Below are positions 20,673 to 30,086 of a stretch of 64,000 nt of DNA, in pieces. Within the stretch, counting starts at the first letter, position 1. Every line of letters begins with the position of its first letter. The notes under the pieces were generated by a model. The model was not told the DNA's origin. It did not search any database and was given only the letters and a program-made list of their open reading frames with translations. The position numbers and the translations under genes were made by a program. Source of the DNA: Chersky-267 sp963744115 (GTDB lineage Bacteria > Chloroflexota > Limnocylindria > Limnocylindrales > CSP1-4); assembly GCA_963744115.1 (NCBI GenBank), contig CAVUSI010000003.1, forward strand, positions 1,860,001 to 1,924,000. The letters run 5' to 3'.

Positions 20673-20869
20673 TAGTCGCCGACCGCGAAGCTGAGGCGCC
20701 GCCCCGACAGGTCGAGATCCATGAAGGAGAAGCCGTCCGCATCGACCTCCCCCGTCGGCGTGCCGAACTCGGCATCATCGGTCGGCTGGATGCGCTCCGT
20801 CCGCTCGCGCAGCTCGTGCTGTCGCCGACCGTAGGCGCGGCGGCGGCTGGACTGGTGGCGCTTGCTCAA
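20672..20869 (-). CDS. 65-residue basic protein of unknown function inside the dcw cluster
   Basis: Translation from TTG at 20869, preceded by a strong GGAGGAG, gives 65 residues: a highly basic head (SKRHQSSRRRAYGRRQHELR) and an acidic/hydrophobic tail ending FSFMDLDLSGRRLSFAVGD. No cysteines and no membrane segment. It sits between rsmH and ftsL, and its stop overlaps the ftsL start (TAGTG), so its translation is tied to ftsL. I do not recognise a named family. The good ribosome site and placement argue that it is real and works in division or wall synthesis. Confidence 0.72.
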   Translation of the reverse strand: MSKRHQSSRRRAYGRRQHELRERTERIQPTDDAEFGTPTGEVDADGFSFMDLDLSGRRLSFAVGD

Positions 20870-20945
20870 GATCTCTCCTCCTTCCATGGGATGGGTCGTC
20901 GGGTGCGGGGTCCGGGTTCGGTCGACCCGGTCGGCGCCTCGGGCG

Positions 20946-21887
20946 CTACGCGGCGATCCGTTCGGCGGCACGCAGCCGGGCGCTGCGAGCGCGTGGGTTG
21001 GCGGCCAGTTCAGCCGGGCCGGCGGTCAGTGACTTGGTCAGCAGGCGCAATCTCGGTGTCCGCCCGCAGACGCAGACGGGCACCGACGGCGGGCAGATGC
21101 AGCCCTTCCGCTCGGCGTCGAGGAACCGCTTGACGATGCGGTCCTCGAGCGAGTGGTAGCTCAGGACGACGAGGCGCCCGCCGGGACGAAGGAGGTCGAC
21201 CGCCGAGGCGAGGCCGGTCGCCAGGGCGTCGAGCTCCGCGTTGACGGCGATCCGGAGCGCCTGGAACACCCGCGTCGCAGGGTGGATCCGACGCCGACCG
21301 GGAGCCCCGGGCGCGACGCGCTCGATGAGCTCCGCGAGGTCCTCCGCTGTCTCGACCGGTGCGGTCCGCCGGGCTTCGACGATGGCCCGGGCGATCCGCC
21401 CGGCCTGCGGTTCCTCGCCGTAGCGGCGGAACACGGCGGCGAGCTCCCGGGCGTCGAGGGTCGCCAGCAGCTCGGAGGCCGGCACGCCGACGCTCGGATC
21501 GAAGCGCATGTCGAGCGGCCCGCCGGCGCGGATGCCGAACCCGCGCTCGGTGTCCGCCAGCTGGAAGCTCGACAGACCAAGGTCGAAGAGCATGCCGTCG
21601 ACGGCCGGGAAGCCCGCTGCGGGGGCGACGCTGGCCAGCTCGCGGAAGTTCGCCTGGCGCAGGACCAGCCGATCGCCGAACCGAGCGGCGAGGCGGTCCC
21701 GGACCCTGGCGATGGCCGCCCCATCGGCGTCGAGACCGAGGAGGCGGCCATCAGGATCTGTCGCTCCCAGGATCCGTTCGGTGTGCCCACCGCCGCCGAG
21801 CGTGGTGTCGATCTGAAGGCTGCCGGAAGCTGGCGCGAGTAGCGTCAAGACCTCCTCTGCCAGCACCGGAAGGTGCCCTTCCTTCAT
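20946..21887 (-). CDS. rsmH: 16S rRNA (cytosine-1402-N4)-methyltransferase RsmH
   Basis: SAM-dependent methyltransferase (MraW) acting on C1402 of 16S rRNA; 313 residues. Motifs: HLPVLAEEVLTLLAP, DTTLGGGGHTERIL (SAM loop), MLFDLGLSSFQLADTERGF, and the C-terminal LSYHSLEDRIVKRFLDAE followed by a Cys-containing CICPPSVPVCVCGRTP segment. The ATG at 21887 has GGGAG ten bases upstream, better than the earlier ATG at 21935. Lies 89 bases after mraZ. Confidence 0.95.
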   Translation of the reverse strand: MKEGHLPVLAEEVLTLLAPASGSLQIDTTLGGGGHTERILGATDPDGRLLGLDADGAAIARVRDRLAARFGDRLVLRQANFRELASVAPAAGFPAVDGMLFDLGLSSFQLADTERGFGIRAGGPLDMRFDPSVGVPASELLATLDARELAAVFRRYGEEPQAGRIARAIVEARRTAPVETAEDLAELIERVAPGAPGRRRIHPATRVFQALRIAVNAELDALATGLASAVDLLRPGGRLVVLSYHSLEDRIVKRFLDAERKGCICPPSVPVCVCGRTPRLRLLTKSLTAGPAELAANPRARSARLRAAERIAA

Positions 21888-21976
21888 CTCGTCTCCCGTT
21901 CGACTGCGGATCCCGAACGGACCCTGGAAGCGCATGTGGTGGGGCCGGTCAGGGCCCGGGATTGTCCGATCCGGTC

Positions 21977-22405
21977 TCAGATCCCGAGACCGGTCAGGTG
22001 AGCGGCGAGGGCATCCGGTGCCTCCATCGCCTTGCGGTAGTCATCCCAGGCGGCTGGCGCCCAGATCTCGGCGTGGTCGCGGGCCCCGACGATCACGGCG
22101 TCACCGGCGAGCCCCAGGAGGTCGCGAAGCGAAGCCGGTACGACGACCCGACCCTGGCGGTCGAGCTCGACCTCGTAGGCGCTGGCGAACAACGCCCGGC
22201 TGAACGTCCGGGCGGATGCGTCGGCGATGCCCAGGCCGCCGACCTTGCCGGCCAGCTCCTCGAACTCGGCCTTGGGGAAGATCGCCAGGCAGGCGTCGAC
22301 CCAGCGAGCCAGATAGGCCCCGCCGTCAAGCTGCAGGCGGAACTTCGCGGGGACGGAGATCCGTCCCTTGTCGTCCACCGAGTGCCGGTACTCGCCGGTG
22401 AACAC
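21977..22405 (-). CDS. mraZ: Transcriptional regulator MraZ
   Basis: First gene of the dcw cluster; 142 residues with two SpoVT/AbrB-like DNA-binding repeats. N-terminal repeat FTGEYRHSVDDKGRISVPAKF, with core GEYRHSVDDKGRISVPAKF, and C-terminal repeat ASAYEVELDRQGRVVVPASLR. MraZ forms a ring and represses its own operon in species studied. The GTG start at 22405 is chosen because MFTGEYRHS is the conserved opening. A matching operator lies upstream. Confidence 0.95.
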   Translation of the reverse strand: MFTGEYRHSVDDKGRISVPAKFRLQLDGGAYLARWVDACLAIFPKAEFEELAGKVGGLGIADASARTFSRALFASAYEVELDRQGRVVVPASLRDLLGLAGDAVIVGARDHAEIWAPAAWDDYRKAMEAPDALAAHLTGLGI

Positions 22406-22535
22406 CTGTCGGACTACCCCTAGCGCTGTCGGTTCGCCCCGTCGGTCTGGGCGGCTGGTGAGCGGGCGGCTGCGTCGCGTGGGTCTGGGGCGGCGATGTG
22501 GCCGGTATCGAAGGCGTCGTGGGTGATGGTACTGC

Positions 22536-22565
22536 TCCCCACTTGACACCACTTCGTGCCACTTC
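22536..22565 (-). promoter_or_regulatory. MraZ operator: three direct repeats at 10 bp spacing
   Basis: Read on the minus strand, GAAGTGGCAC, GAAGTGGTGT and CAAGTGGGGA follow without gaps. The repeat core AAGTGG recurs every 10 bp, one helical turn. The published Mycoplasma MraZ site is a run of AAAGTGKNNN repeats with the same period, so this is very probably the autoregulatory site. It begins at the predicted transcription start. Confidence 0.72.
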
Positions 22566-22570
22566 GGCGC

Positions 22571-22598
22571 ATTCTACATGACCGAGCGGTCCCGTCAA
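22571..22598 (-). promoter_or_regulatory. Promoter of the dcw cluster (PmraZ)
   Basis: Minus-strand TTGACG (22598-22593), a 16 bp spacer and TAGAAT (22576-22571). This is the best primary-sigma promoter in the window. The expected start, near 22564, falls on the first MraZ repeat, so bound MraZ would block initiation. Confidence 0.65.
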
Positions 22599-22711
22599 TG
22601 CCGAAATCGCAGCGGGGACAGGGCGCGGGGCTCGAGGCGGGACACGTCGGTACCCGAGGGCCGCCGCCGATCCGTCGGCCGGCCAGGCCGTCCGACGGGC
22701 CCCGAGAGGCG

Positions 22712-23782
22712 TCAGGACGCGGGCAGGGGGACCCTGATCTTGTCGCCGACGTGGAGCAGGCTCGGGTCCTTGATCTCCGGGTTCGCGGCCTTGAGGGCCG
22801 TGATGGTGATCCCGAACCGCTTGGCGATCGCGGTCAGGTTGTCACCCGGATGGATCCGGTAGAGGTAGCAGTCCGGGGCATCGGGACAGGGCTTGAGGCC
22901 GACGTACGCCGCCGGGAGCGAGGCCGCCGCGGTCGGGCTCGGTGACGGTGACGGGCTCGGCGTCGGGGTCGGGGACGGTGACGGGCTCGGCGTCGGACTC
23001 GGTCCGACGGACGCCACGACCGACGGACTGGCCACGGGGCTCGCGGCCGGGGTCAGGGCCGCGGACCCGGATGGGCTCCGACCCGCCTCCGCTCCGGGGC
23101 TTGCTCCGACCGACGGAAGCGCGAGCCCGCCGCGAAGCGAGGTGAACGCGAAGGCGACGATCAGGGCTGCCACCAGGATCCCGCTCGCCACGACGATCGG
23201 CCTGGGTCTCGACCGGGCTCGCCTGGCACCGCTCCGCCGCGTGCTTCGGACGACCGGCGCGACCGGGACGATCGGCGAGGCGTTCGGGTCGGTCACCGGA
23301 CCGGCCGCGGTCGACCCGGGTTCCTCGACCTTGGGGCCGGCCGGGGACGCGGCGACCGCCTGGACCGTGGCGACCGCCACCGGGACCGTCGCGAGCGGGC
23401 GGCCGGAGCGGCCGCTGGCACCTCGCGGCGACCCCATCGCCCGGACGAATCGGGGGCAGTCGAGGTGACCCTGGTCGAAGCAGACGAGGCGCTGCTGGCC
23501 GAGCGAGACGACCGCCGGCGGCACCGAAGCCGCACACCGGTTGGCCGTGCTCGGGATCGCGAGATCGACGCCGAGGGCCGACGCGGCAGCGGACGACGGT
23601 CCCCCGGACGCGGCGGCGGACGGGTCGGGCGCCGCTTCCGGATCGGCCGGCGGCTGACCTGGTTCCGAGGTTCGATCGGATCCACCCGGCGTCGACTCGG
23701 CGATGACCAGGAGGGGGCAGCGGACCTGGCTCGCCGATGGTTCGACGACGGGTCGGGCGGCGTCCTCGATCGGGTCGGCCAC
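22712..23782 (-). CDS. LysM-domain membrane protein with cytoplasmic four-cysteine region
   Basis: A 356-residue protein: Cys-containing N-terminal region (Cys22, 83, 101 and 109, with RCPLL, NRCAA and LVCFDQGHLDCPRF), a Pro/Ala linker, one membrane segment (about residues 196-216), a Ser/Pro/Thr spacer and a C-terminal LysM domain (YRIHPGDNLTAIAKRFGI, LHVGDKIRVPLP). LysM binds peptidoglycan, so the C-terminus should be outside and the cysteines inside. The GTG at 23782 is chosen because AGGAGG lies just upstream; earlier codons lack a site. Similar Cys regions occur in Chloroflexota LysM proteins; they may bind zinc or iron-sulfur. Confidence 0.8.
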   Translation of the reverse strand: MADPIEDAARPVVEPSASQVRCPLLVIAESTPGGSDRTSEPGQPPADPEAAPDPSAAASGGPSSAAASALGVDLAIPSTANRCAASVPPAVVSLGQQRLVCFDQGHLDCPRFVRAMGSPRGASGRSGRPLATVPVAVATVQAVAASPAGPKVEEPGSTAAGPVTDPNASPIVPVAPVVRSTRRSGARRARSRPRPIVVASGILVAALIVAFAFTSLRGGLALPSVGASPGAEAGRSPSGSAALTPAASPVASPSVVASVGPSPTPSPSPSPTPTPSPSPSPSPTAAASLPAAYVGLKPCPDAPDCYLYRIHPGDNLTAIAKRFGITITALKAANPEIKDPSLLHVGDKIRVPLPAS

Positions 23783-23936
23783 GGTCCTCCTGGCGCCTCG
23801 GCGCTCGACGTCGGGTCCCGACGACGGCGGGAGTCTAGTACCTTTCGGCCGTTGCCGGGGCTTGCGACGGAGTGCTAGGCTCCGCCACCGACGGTCGACC
23901 CGACCGCCCTGCACGTTCTGAGGACACCTCAGCTCG

Positions 23937-24179
23937 ATGGCCATCCAGCTGCCGATCGCATCGCCCGAGCGCGACTCCTACCACCTCGCCGAAGCGCGGA
24001 TCAAGCGCTGCACGTACCGCCGGCTGATCGCCGTCGACGCCGCCCTGGAGCGGATGTACGAGGTGGAGTGTCTGTTCCCCGAGCGCCAGCTGCCGCTGCC
24101 GCTGGGCGACCTCGACTCGGCGACGCCGATCTGCAACGCCTGCACGGCCGCGCACATCTTCCGACCGGACGAGGACTGA
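23937..24179 (+). CDS. Small Cys-containing protein of unknown function
   Basis: An 80-residue protein, divergent from the LysM gene. It has KRC near residue 24, a Cys in YEVECLFPERQLPLPLGDL (EVECLFPE), and a CNACTAAHIFRP end with a CxxC pair. The Cys spacing suggests a zinc-binding fold, but I do not recognise the family. Codon use matches its neighbours and it ends 39 bases before rnpB. Confidence 0.65.
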   Translation: MAIQLPIASPERDSYHLAEARIKRCTYRRLIAVDAALERMYEVECLFPERQLPLPLGDLDSATPICNACTAAHIFRPDED

Positions 24180-24218
24180 CCGGCACCCGATCCGGGATCA
24201 GCGGTCGGCGCGGGAAGC

Positions 24219-24580
24219 GTCAGCGAGGCGGCCTGTAAGCCGAGTTCTGTCCCGCGATCGCTCGCGAGGACGGTCATCCATCTCGACCGCCGGTCGCCCG
24301 GCGGTTCATGCGGCCGACCCGAGGGCTGGGCAGCGCACCTCTCCCCCGCCGTCGCCTTGCGGCTGCGCCGGGTTGCGCCCTCCTATTTGGCCTTGCTCCG
24401 GGTAGAGTTTGCCGCGTTTCACCCCGCCGGCCGAAGCCGCCGGACTCGTCTCTGTGGCACTGGTCCTCGCCTCACGGCGGACGGGCGTTACCCGCTACCC
24501 TGCGCTGCGGAGCTCGGACTTTCCTCGAGCCGGGTCGGACGGACCGACCCGGCGCGCGACCGTCCGGCCGCCTCGCTGAC
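24219..24580 (-). ncRNA. rnpB: RNase P RNA, type A
   Basis: Catalytic RNA that trims tRNA 5' ends. Read on the minus strand, the ends pair in a 15 bp P1 helix (24580-24566 with 24233-24219). The universally conserved 5' block GAGGAAAGTCCGAGCTCC and 3' block ACAGAACTCGGCTTACAGGC are present, as is GGGTAACGCCC. Length of about 360 nt fits. The exact mature ends are estimated from P1. Confidence 0.95.
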
Positions 24581-24649
24581 CCGACGATGATAGCGCCCGG
24601 GGCCGCTGCTTCCGCCAGATCCCGGCGTCCGGGAGCGTCACGTCGCTGG

Positions 24650-25258
24650 TCACGCCCCCGGACGATGGACGACCGAGGCCGGGCCGCCGGCCAGGGCGCG
24701 GTCGATCGCCTCGTTGCACAGGGCGTCGGCGGCGCTGTTCTGGGCGCGGCGGACGTGGACCGCCGTCCATCGTCGGAAGCCGCCGAGGAGTCGACGGACC
24801 TCGGCATGGAGCGGCTGCAGCTTGGCGTCCTTGACCCGCCAGCGCCCGTGCACCTGCTCGACGATGAGCTTCGAATCGAGCATCAGGTGGACCTCGACGG
24901 CGCCCAGCTCGGCGGCCAGGCCCAGCGCGCGGACGACCGCGGTGTACTCGGCGACGTTGTTCGTCTGGATCCCGAGATAGTCCGAGATCGTGGCCAGCGG
25001 TCGGGCCAACGGCTCCCGCGCCCCGTGCTGCGCGGCGTCGATGAGGACCGCGCCGGCGGAAGCCGGACCGGGATTCGATCGTGCGGCGCCGTCGGTCCGG
25101 ACGATCAGCCGAAGGCCGGCGCTCGTCTCCCCCGCCGCCCGGCCGGCGATCCCGGCCCGCGTCCGCGTCGGCTCCGGATCCCCGCCGGCCTCGTCGGCGA
25201 CGACCTCCTGGGGCGGCGGCCAGAAGGTGGGGTCCGGCTCGCGCTCGTCTCGACTCAG
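24650..25258 (-). CDS. RNase HI-family protein
   Basis: RNase H fold: first strand with catalytic Asp (VRTDGAARSNPGPASAGAVL), Glu helix (NNVAEYTAVVRALGLA), second Asp (LMLDSKLIVEQVHGRW) and C-terminal Asp in VRRAQNSAADALCNEA. The four carboxylates of an active RNase HI are all there. A roughly 55-residue N-terminal extension precedes the domain. No ATG, GTG or TTG lies between the upstream gene and the domain. The likely start is CTG at 25258, overlapping the sdhB stop as CTGA. Confidence 0.85.
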   Translation of the reverse strand: MSRDEREPDPTFWPPPQEVVADEAGGDPEPTRTRAGIAGRAAGETSAGLRLIVRTDGAARSNPGPASAGAVLIDAAQHGAREPLARPLATISDYLGIQTNNVAEYTAVVRALGLAAELGAVEVHLMLDSKLIVEQVHGRWRVKDAKLQPLHAEVRRLLGGFRRWTAVHVRRAQNSAADALCNEAIDRALAGGPASVVHRPGA

Positions 25259-26094
25259 CTGCCGGCTCCGTCCGAGGGCGGCGAACCCGTCGACGGGCCG
25301 CCCGGCAGGACCGGCAGGCTCTCGCCCGCCCGGGACCGACCGCCCTTCCCCGAGCGGTCGCCGCGGATCTTCCGCCAGGCGATCTGGATCGGGTCGTAGT
25401 AGCGGTCCGCGACGCGCTCCTTGAGCGGGATGATCGCGTTGTCGGTGATCCGGATGTGCTCGGGACAGACGTCGGTGCAGCACTTGGTGATGTTGCAGTA
25501 GCCGACCCCGCCGTCCTTGAGATCGGCCGTCCGGTCGGCCTGGTCGATCGGATGCATCTCGAGACCGGCGGTCCGGACGAGGAAGCGTGGACCAACGAAG
25601 GGCCGCTCGGTCTCATGGTTCCGCAGGACGTGGCAGACGTCCTGGCACAGGAAGCACTCGATGCACTTGCGGAACTCCTGGACGCGCTCGATGTCCTCCT
25701 GCCGCCAGCGCCAGTCGGCCTGGTCGCTGTCGGTCGGCGGCGTGAACGGCACGATCCGCTTGTTGACCTCGTAGTTCCAGGACACGTCGGTGACGAGGTC
25801 GCGGACGAGCGGGAACGTCCGGAGCGGCTCGACGGTGATCGCCTCGTCGGGACCGAAGTCCGACAGGCGCGTCTTGCAGGCAAGGCTCGGCTTGCCGTTG
25901 ATCTCGCAGCCGCAGGACCCGCACTTGGCCGCCTTGCAGTTCCAGCGGACCGCGAGGTCGGACGCCTCGTTGGCCTGGATCCAGTGGAGCGCGTCGAGGA
26001 CGACCATGCCCTCCTCGACGGGAACGTCATAACCGACGTACTCGGCCTCGGTCTGGGGCGTGCCGCGGAAGACGTTCAGGTGGACCAGTGGCAT
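25255..26094 (-). CDS. sdhB: Succinate dehydrogenase/fumarate reductase iron-sulfur subunit
   Basis: Electron-transfer subunit of complex II; 279 residues. [2Fe-2S] ligands lie in CKAAKCGSCGCEINGKPSLAC (CKAAKCGSCGC plus the later Cys), and the [4Fe-4S] and [3Fe-4S] ligands in CIECFLCQDVC and CNITKCCTDVCPEH. The ATG at 26094 (MPLVHLNVFRG) starts four bases after the sdhA stop. The C-terminal 35 residues form a Gly/Ser/Pro tail not seen in standard SdhB. Confidence 0.94.
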   Translation of the reverse strand: MPLVHLNVFRGTPQTEAEYVGYDVPVEEGMVVLDALHWIQANEASDLAVRWNCKAAKCGSCGCEINGKPSLACKTRLSDFGPDEAITVEPLRTFPLVRDLVTDVSWNYEVNKRIVPFTPPTDSDQADWRWRQEDIERVQEFRKCIECFLCQDVCHVLRNHETERPFVGPRFLVRTAGLEMHPIDQADRTADLKDGGVGYCNITKCCTDVCPEHIRITDNAIIPLKERVADRYYDPIQIAWRKIRGDRSGKGGRSRAGESLPVLPGGPSTGSPPSDGAGS

Positions 26095-26098
26095 CCGA

Positions 26099-27907
26099 TC
26101 ACTCCGACGCGATGAGCTGACGAAGCTCATCCGGCATGGACGGCAGCGGCGACGACGTGACCTTCATCTTCTCGCCCTCCCGACGGACGACGCTGTTCTT
26201 CCGACCCCAGGCCGGCGACAGGTCGGGGTAGTCGATCCTGCTGTGGGCGCCGCGACTCTCGGTCCGCTGGCGGGCGCTCCGGGCGACCGCCTCCGCGACG
26301 ATGAGCATGTTCCGAAGCTCGAAGACGAGACCCCAGCCGGGATTGTAGGTCCGTCCTCCGGAGACCCGGACCGACGGCCAGCGAGCGTACAGGCCGGCCA
26401 GGCGGCCGATCGCCTCGTGCAGATCCGCTTCGGTCCGGAAGATCCCGACGAGCGACTGCATCGTCGCCTGGAGCTCCTCGTGGAGGCGATGCGGGTCGTC
26501 GCCCGGCTCCGTCCCGAGCGGCGCGGCCAGCTCGTCCATCGCCGCCCGGATCTGGACCGGATCGACCTGCGGGACCTCGTCCAGTCCGGCCGCCTCGGCC
26601 GCCGCCGCTTGCCCGGTCCGTCGGCCGAAGACGAGCAGGTCGGACAGCGAGTTGCCGCCCAGCCGGTTCGCGCCGTGCATCCCCCCGGCGACCTCGCCGG
26701 CGGCGAACAGGCCGGCCCGGGTCGTCGCACCGGTCTCCGGGTCGACCCGGATGCCGCCCATCATGTAGTGCGTCGTCGGTCCGACCTCCATCGGACCGGC
26801 GGTGATGTCGACGTCGGCCAGCTCCTTGAACTGGTCGTACATCGACGGCAGCTTGCGTCGGACCGTCTCGGCCGGCAGGTAGCTGATGTCGAGGAACACG
26901 CCGCCGTGAGGCGATCCGCGGCCCTCCTTGACCTCCGTGTAGATCGCCCGGGCGACGTTGTCGCGGGTCGACAGCTCGGGCGGCCGGCGGGCGTCGGTCT
27001 GGCGGCCCGCGCTGAGCGCCTCCACCCAGCGCGAGGCTTCCTCGTCGGTCGCGGCGTACTCGTTGCGACGATCCTCCGGGAGGTAGCGCCACATGAACCG
27101 CTCGCCGTCCCGGTTGCGAAGGATCCCACCCTCGCCGCGGACCGCCTCGGTCACGAGCAGGCCGCGGACGCCCGGCGGCCAGACCATCCCGGTCGGGTGG
27201 AACTGGACGAATTCCATGTCGATCAGCTCGGCGCCCGCGAGGTACGCCAGGGCCTGCCCGTCGCCCGACAGCTCCCACGAGTTCGAGGTCACCTCGAACG
27301 CCCGCCCGATCCCACCGGTCGCCAGGACGATCGCCTTGGCCGAGAAGACGACCGGCTCGCCCGACGTCCGCCAGTAGCCGAAGGCCCCGCGGACCCGATC
27401 CGTCCAGGTCAGCAGGTGGGTGACCGTGCACTCCATGTAGACCTTGATCCCGGCGGCGACCGCCCGGTCCTGGAGCGTCCGGATCATCTCCAGACCGGTC
27501 CGGTCACCGACGTGGGCCAGGCGCGGGAAGGAGTGCCCGCCGAACGGCCGCTGGAGGATCCGTCCGTCGCGGGTCCGGTCGAACACCGCGCCCCACGCCT
27601 CGAGCTCGTTCACCCGGTCGGGTGCCTCCTGGGCGTGGAGCTGGGCCATCCGCGGGTTGTTCAGCAGCTTGCCGCCGACCATCGTGTCGCGGAAGTGGGT
27701 CTGCCACGAATCCCGGTCGTCGGCGTTGCGCAGCGAGGCCGCCACGCCGCCTTCGGCCATCACCGTGTGGGCCTTGCCCAGGAGCGACTTGCAGACGAGA
27801 CCGACGTCCGCTCCGGCCTCAGCGGCGGCGATCGCCGCTCGCAACCCGGCACCGCCCGCGCCGATCACCAGGACGTCGTGGGAGTGTCGTTCCGGGAGGC
27901 CGGTCAC
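26099..27907 (-). CDS. sdhA: Succinate dehydrogenase/fumarate reductase flavoprotein subunit
   Basis: FAD subunit oxidising succinate to fumarate (or the reverse); 602 residues. FAD dinucleotide motif VLVIGAGGAGLRAAIAAAEAG, whose core is IGAGGAGLRAA. The histidine that carries FAD covalently is in KAHTVMAEGGVAASL. Active-site regions MEFVQFHPTGM, RGEGGILRN, and HYMMGGIRVDPETGATT follow. GTG start 13 bases after the membrane anchor gene. Direction of the reaction cannot be told from sequence; the neighbouring TCA genes favour succinate oxidation. Confidence 0.95.
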   Translation of the reverse strand: MTGLPERHSHDVLVIGAGGAGLRAAIAAAEAGADVGLVCKSLLGKAHTVMAEGGVAASLRNADDRDSWQTHFRDTMVGGKLLNNPRMAQLHAQEAPDRVNELEAWGAVFDRTRDGRILQRPFGGHSFPRLAHVGDRTGLEMIRTLQDRAVAAGIKVYMECTVTHLLTWTDRVRGAFGYWRTSGEPVVFSAKAIVLATGGIGRAFEVTSNSWELSGDGQALAYLAGAELIDMEFVQFHPTGMVWPPGVRGLLVTEAVRGEGGILRNRDGERFMWRYLPEDRRNEYAATDEEASRWVEALSAGRQTDARRPPELSTRDNVARAIYTEVKEGRGSPHGGVFLDISYLPAETVRRKLPSMYDQFKELADVDITAGPMEVGPTTHYMMGGIRVDPETGATTRAGLFAAGEVAGGMHGANRLGGNSLSDLLVFGRRTGQAAAAEAAGLDEVPQVDPVQIRAAMDELAAPLGTEPGDDPHRLHEELQATMQSLVGIFRTEADLHEAIGRLAGLYARWPSVRVSGGRTYNPGWGLVFELRNMLIVAEAVARSARQRTESRGAHSRIDYPDLSPAWGRKNSVVRREGEKMKVTSSPLPSMPDELRQLIASE

Positions 27908-27920
27908 CGCTGACCGCCGA

Positions 27921-28715
27921 TCACAGCCGGATCGAGGGGTCGATGAACAGCCCCGCCGCCAGCAGCCGGATGTACAGGTCCGCGGTCGCCACCCCGAGCA
28001 GGCTCCAGGCGGCGAGGCGGATGTGGTTGCCGTTGAGGTCGGTCAGGCGCTTCCACAACCCGTGCCGTGTCCGCGTCCGGGCGGTGCACGAGAAGCAGTC
28101 GAGCTGTCCGCCCACGAAATGGCGGAGGGAGTGACACGACAGTGAATAGCCGGTCAGCAGGACGAGGTCGGTGAACAGGATCACGTTCCCCAGGCCCAGC
28201 CGCCAGGTCGACCCCGGGTGGAGCGCCAGGATCGCATCGATCCACAGGAACGTCAGCGGGATGAACTGCAGGTACAGGAAGATCCGGTGGCTGTTCTGGA
28301 GGATGAAGGGGAAGCGAGCCTCCATCGCGTAGCGCCGGTGGGCTCGCGGCTCACCGACGGCACAGGCCGGCGGATCGGCGAAGTACGACCGGTAGTACGC
28401 CCGCCGGAACGCGTAGCAGGTCGTCCGGAACCCGAGCGGGATCCACAGGATGAGGATCGCCGGAGACAGCCAGGCCGGCAGGATGCCGACGCCGAGGAGC
28501 GGCGAGAAGAACGGCGAGAGATAGCCGTCGGCCTCGTAGCCGACCCCGAACAGCGGGCCCCACAGGAACGCCGAGAAGAGCGAGTAGACGACGAACGCGG
28601 CGAGCCCGATGCCGACCAGGCTCGGGAACCGGATCCAGCTGTCCCGCCGCGATGTCGCTCCGAATCCGAGTGCCGCGGTGCCAGGCGGCTTCATCGGCGT
28701 TCGCGTGACCGACAT
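27921..28715 (-). CDS. sdhC: Succinate dehydrogenase membrane anchor (single-subunit type)
   Basis: A 264-residue protein with about five membrane segments (for example LVGIGLAAFVVYSLFSAFL, LSPAILILWIPLGF, IFLYLQFIPLTFLWIDAIL, VILFTDLVLLTGYSL and LAAWSLLGVATADLYIRLLA). Histidines at NSHRIF, CHSLRHF and GNHIRL could hold heme or shape the quinone site. Position ahead of sdhA-sdhB identifies it. It recalls the single long anchor of mycobacterial Sdh1 rather than the paired SdhC/SdhD; heme content is uncertain. Confidence 0.75.
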   Translation of the reverse strand: MSVTRTPMKPPGTAALGFGATSRRDSWIRFPSLVGIGLAAFVVYSLFSAFLWGPLFGVGYEADGYLSPFFSPLLGVGILPAWLSPAILILWIPLGFRTTCYAFRRAYYRSYFADPPACAVGEPRAHRRYAMEARFPFILQNSHRIFLYLQFIPLTFLWIDAILALHPGSTWRLGLGNVILFTDLVLLTGYSLSCHSLRHFVGGQLDCFSCTARTRTRHGLWKRLTDLNGNHIRLAAWSLLGVATADLYIRLLAAGLFIDPSIRL

Positions 28716-28784
28716 GCGTGGGCTGCCTGCCTCCGTGTGAGCGCCAGCGACCGCAGACCGAGGGTTCGGTTGGGCGACGAGCGC

Positions 28785-28790
28785 ATTCTA
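28785..28790 (-). promoter_or_regulatory. Candidate -10 box of the sdh operon
   Basis: TAGAAT on the minus strand, 70 bases ahead of the sdhC start, in the 189 bp divergent sdh/suc spacer. No good -35 at 16-18 bp. The hexamer is the same as in PmraZ. Confidence 0.3.
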
Positions 28791-28904
28791 GCCGAGCCGC
28801 CCTCGACGCGACCGGTCCGGCCCTGCGCCGGCGGTCCGGCCCCCGGACGAGCGCTCCTGTACCATCGAAGGTCCGCCCCGACCCCTCGTCACGGAGCCGT
28901 CCGC

Positions 28905-30082
<1,178 letters not shown>

Positions 30083-30086
<4 letters not shown>

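Larger units (their letters stand above)
22406..22711. other. mraZ leader and promoter region (no gene)
   Basis: A 306 bp spacer between mraZ and the LysM gene. It holds the mraZ promoter and operator described separately and about 130 bases of leader between operator and GTG. The part nearest the LysM stop (22600-22711) shows nothing I can name. No credible reading frame. Confidence 0.7.
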
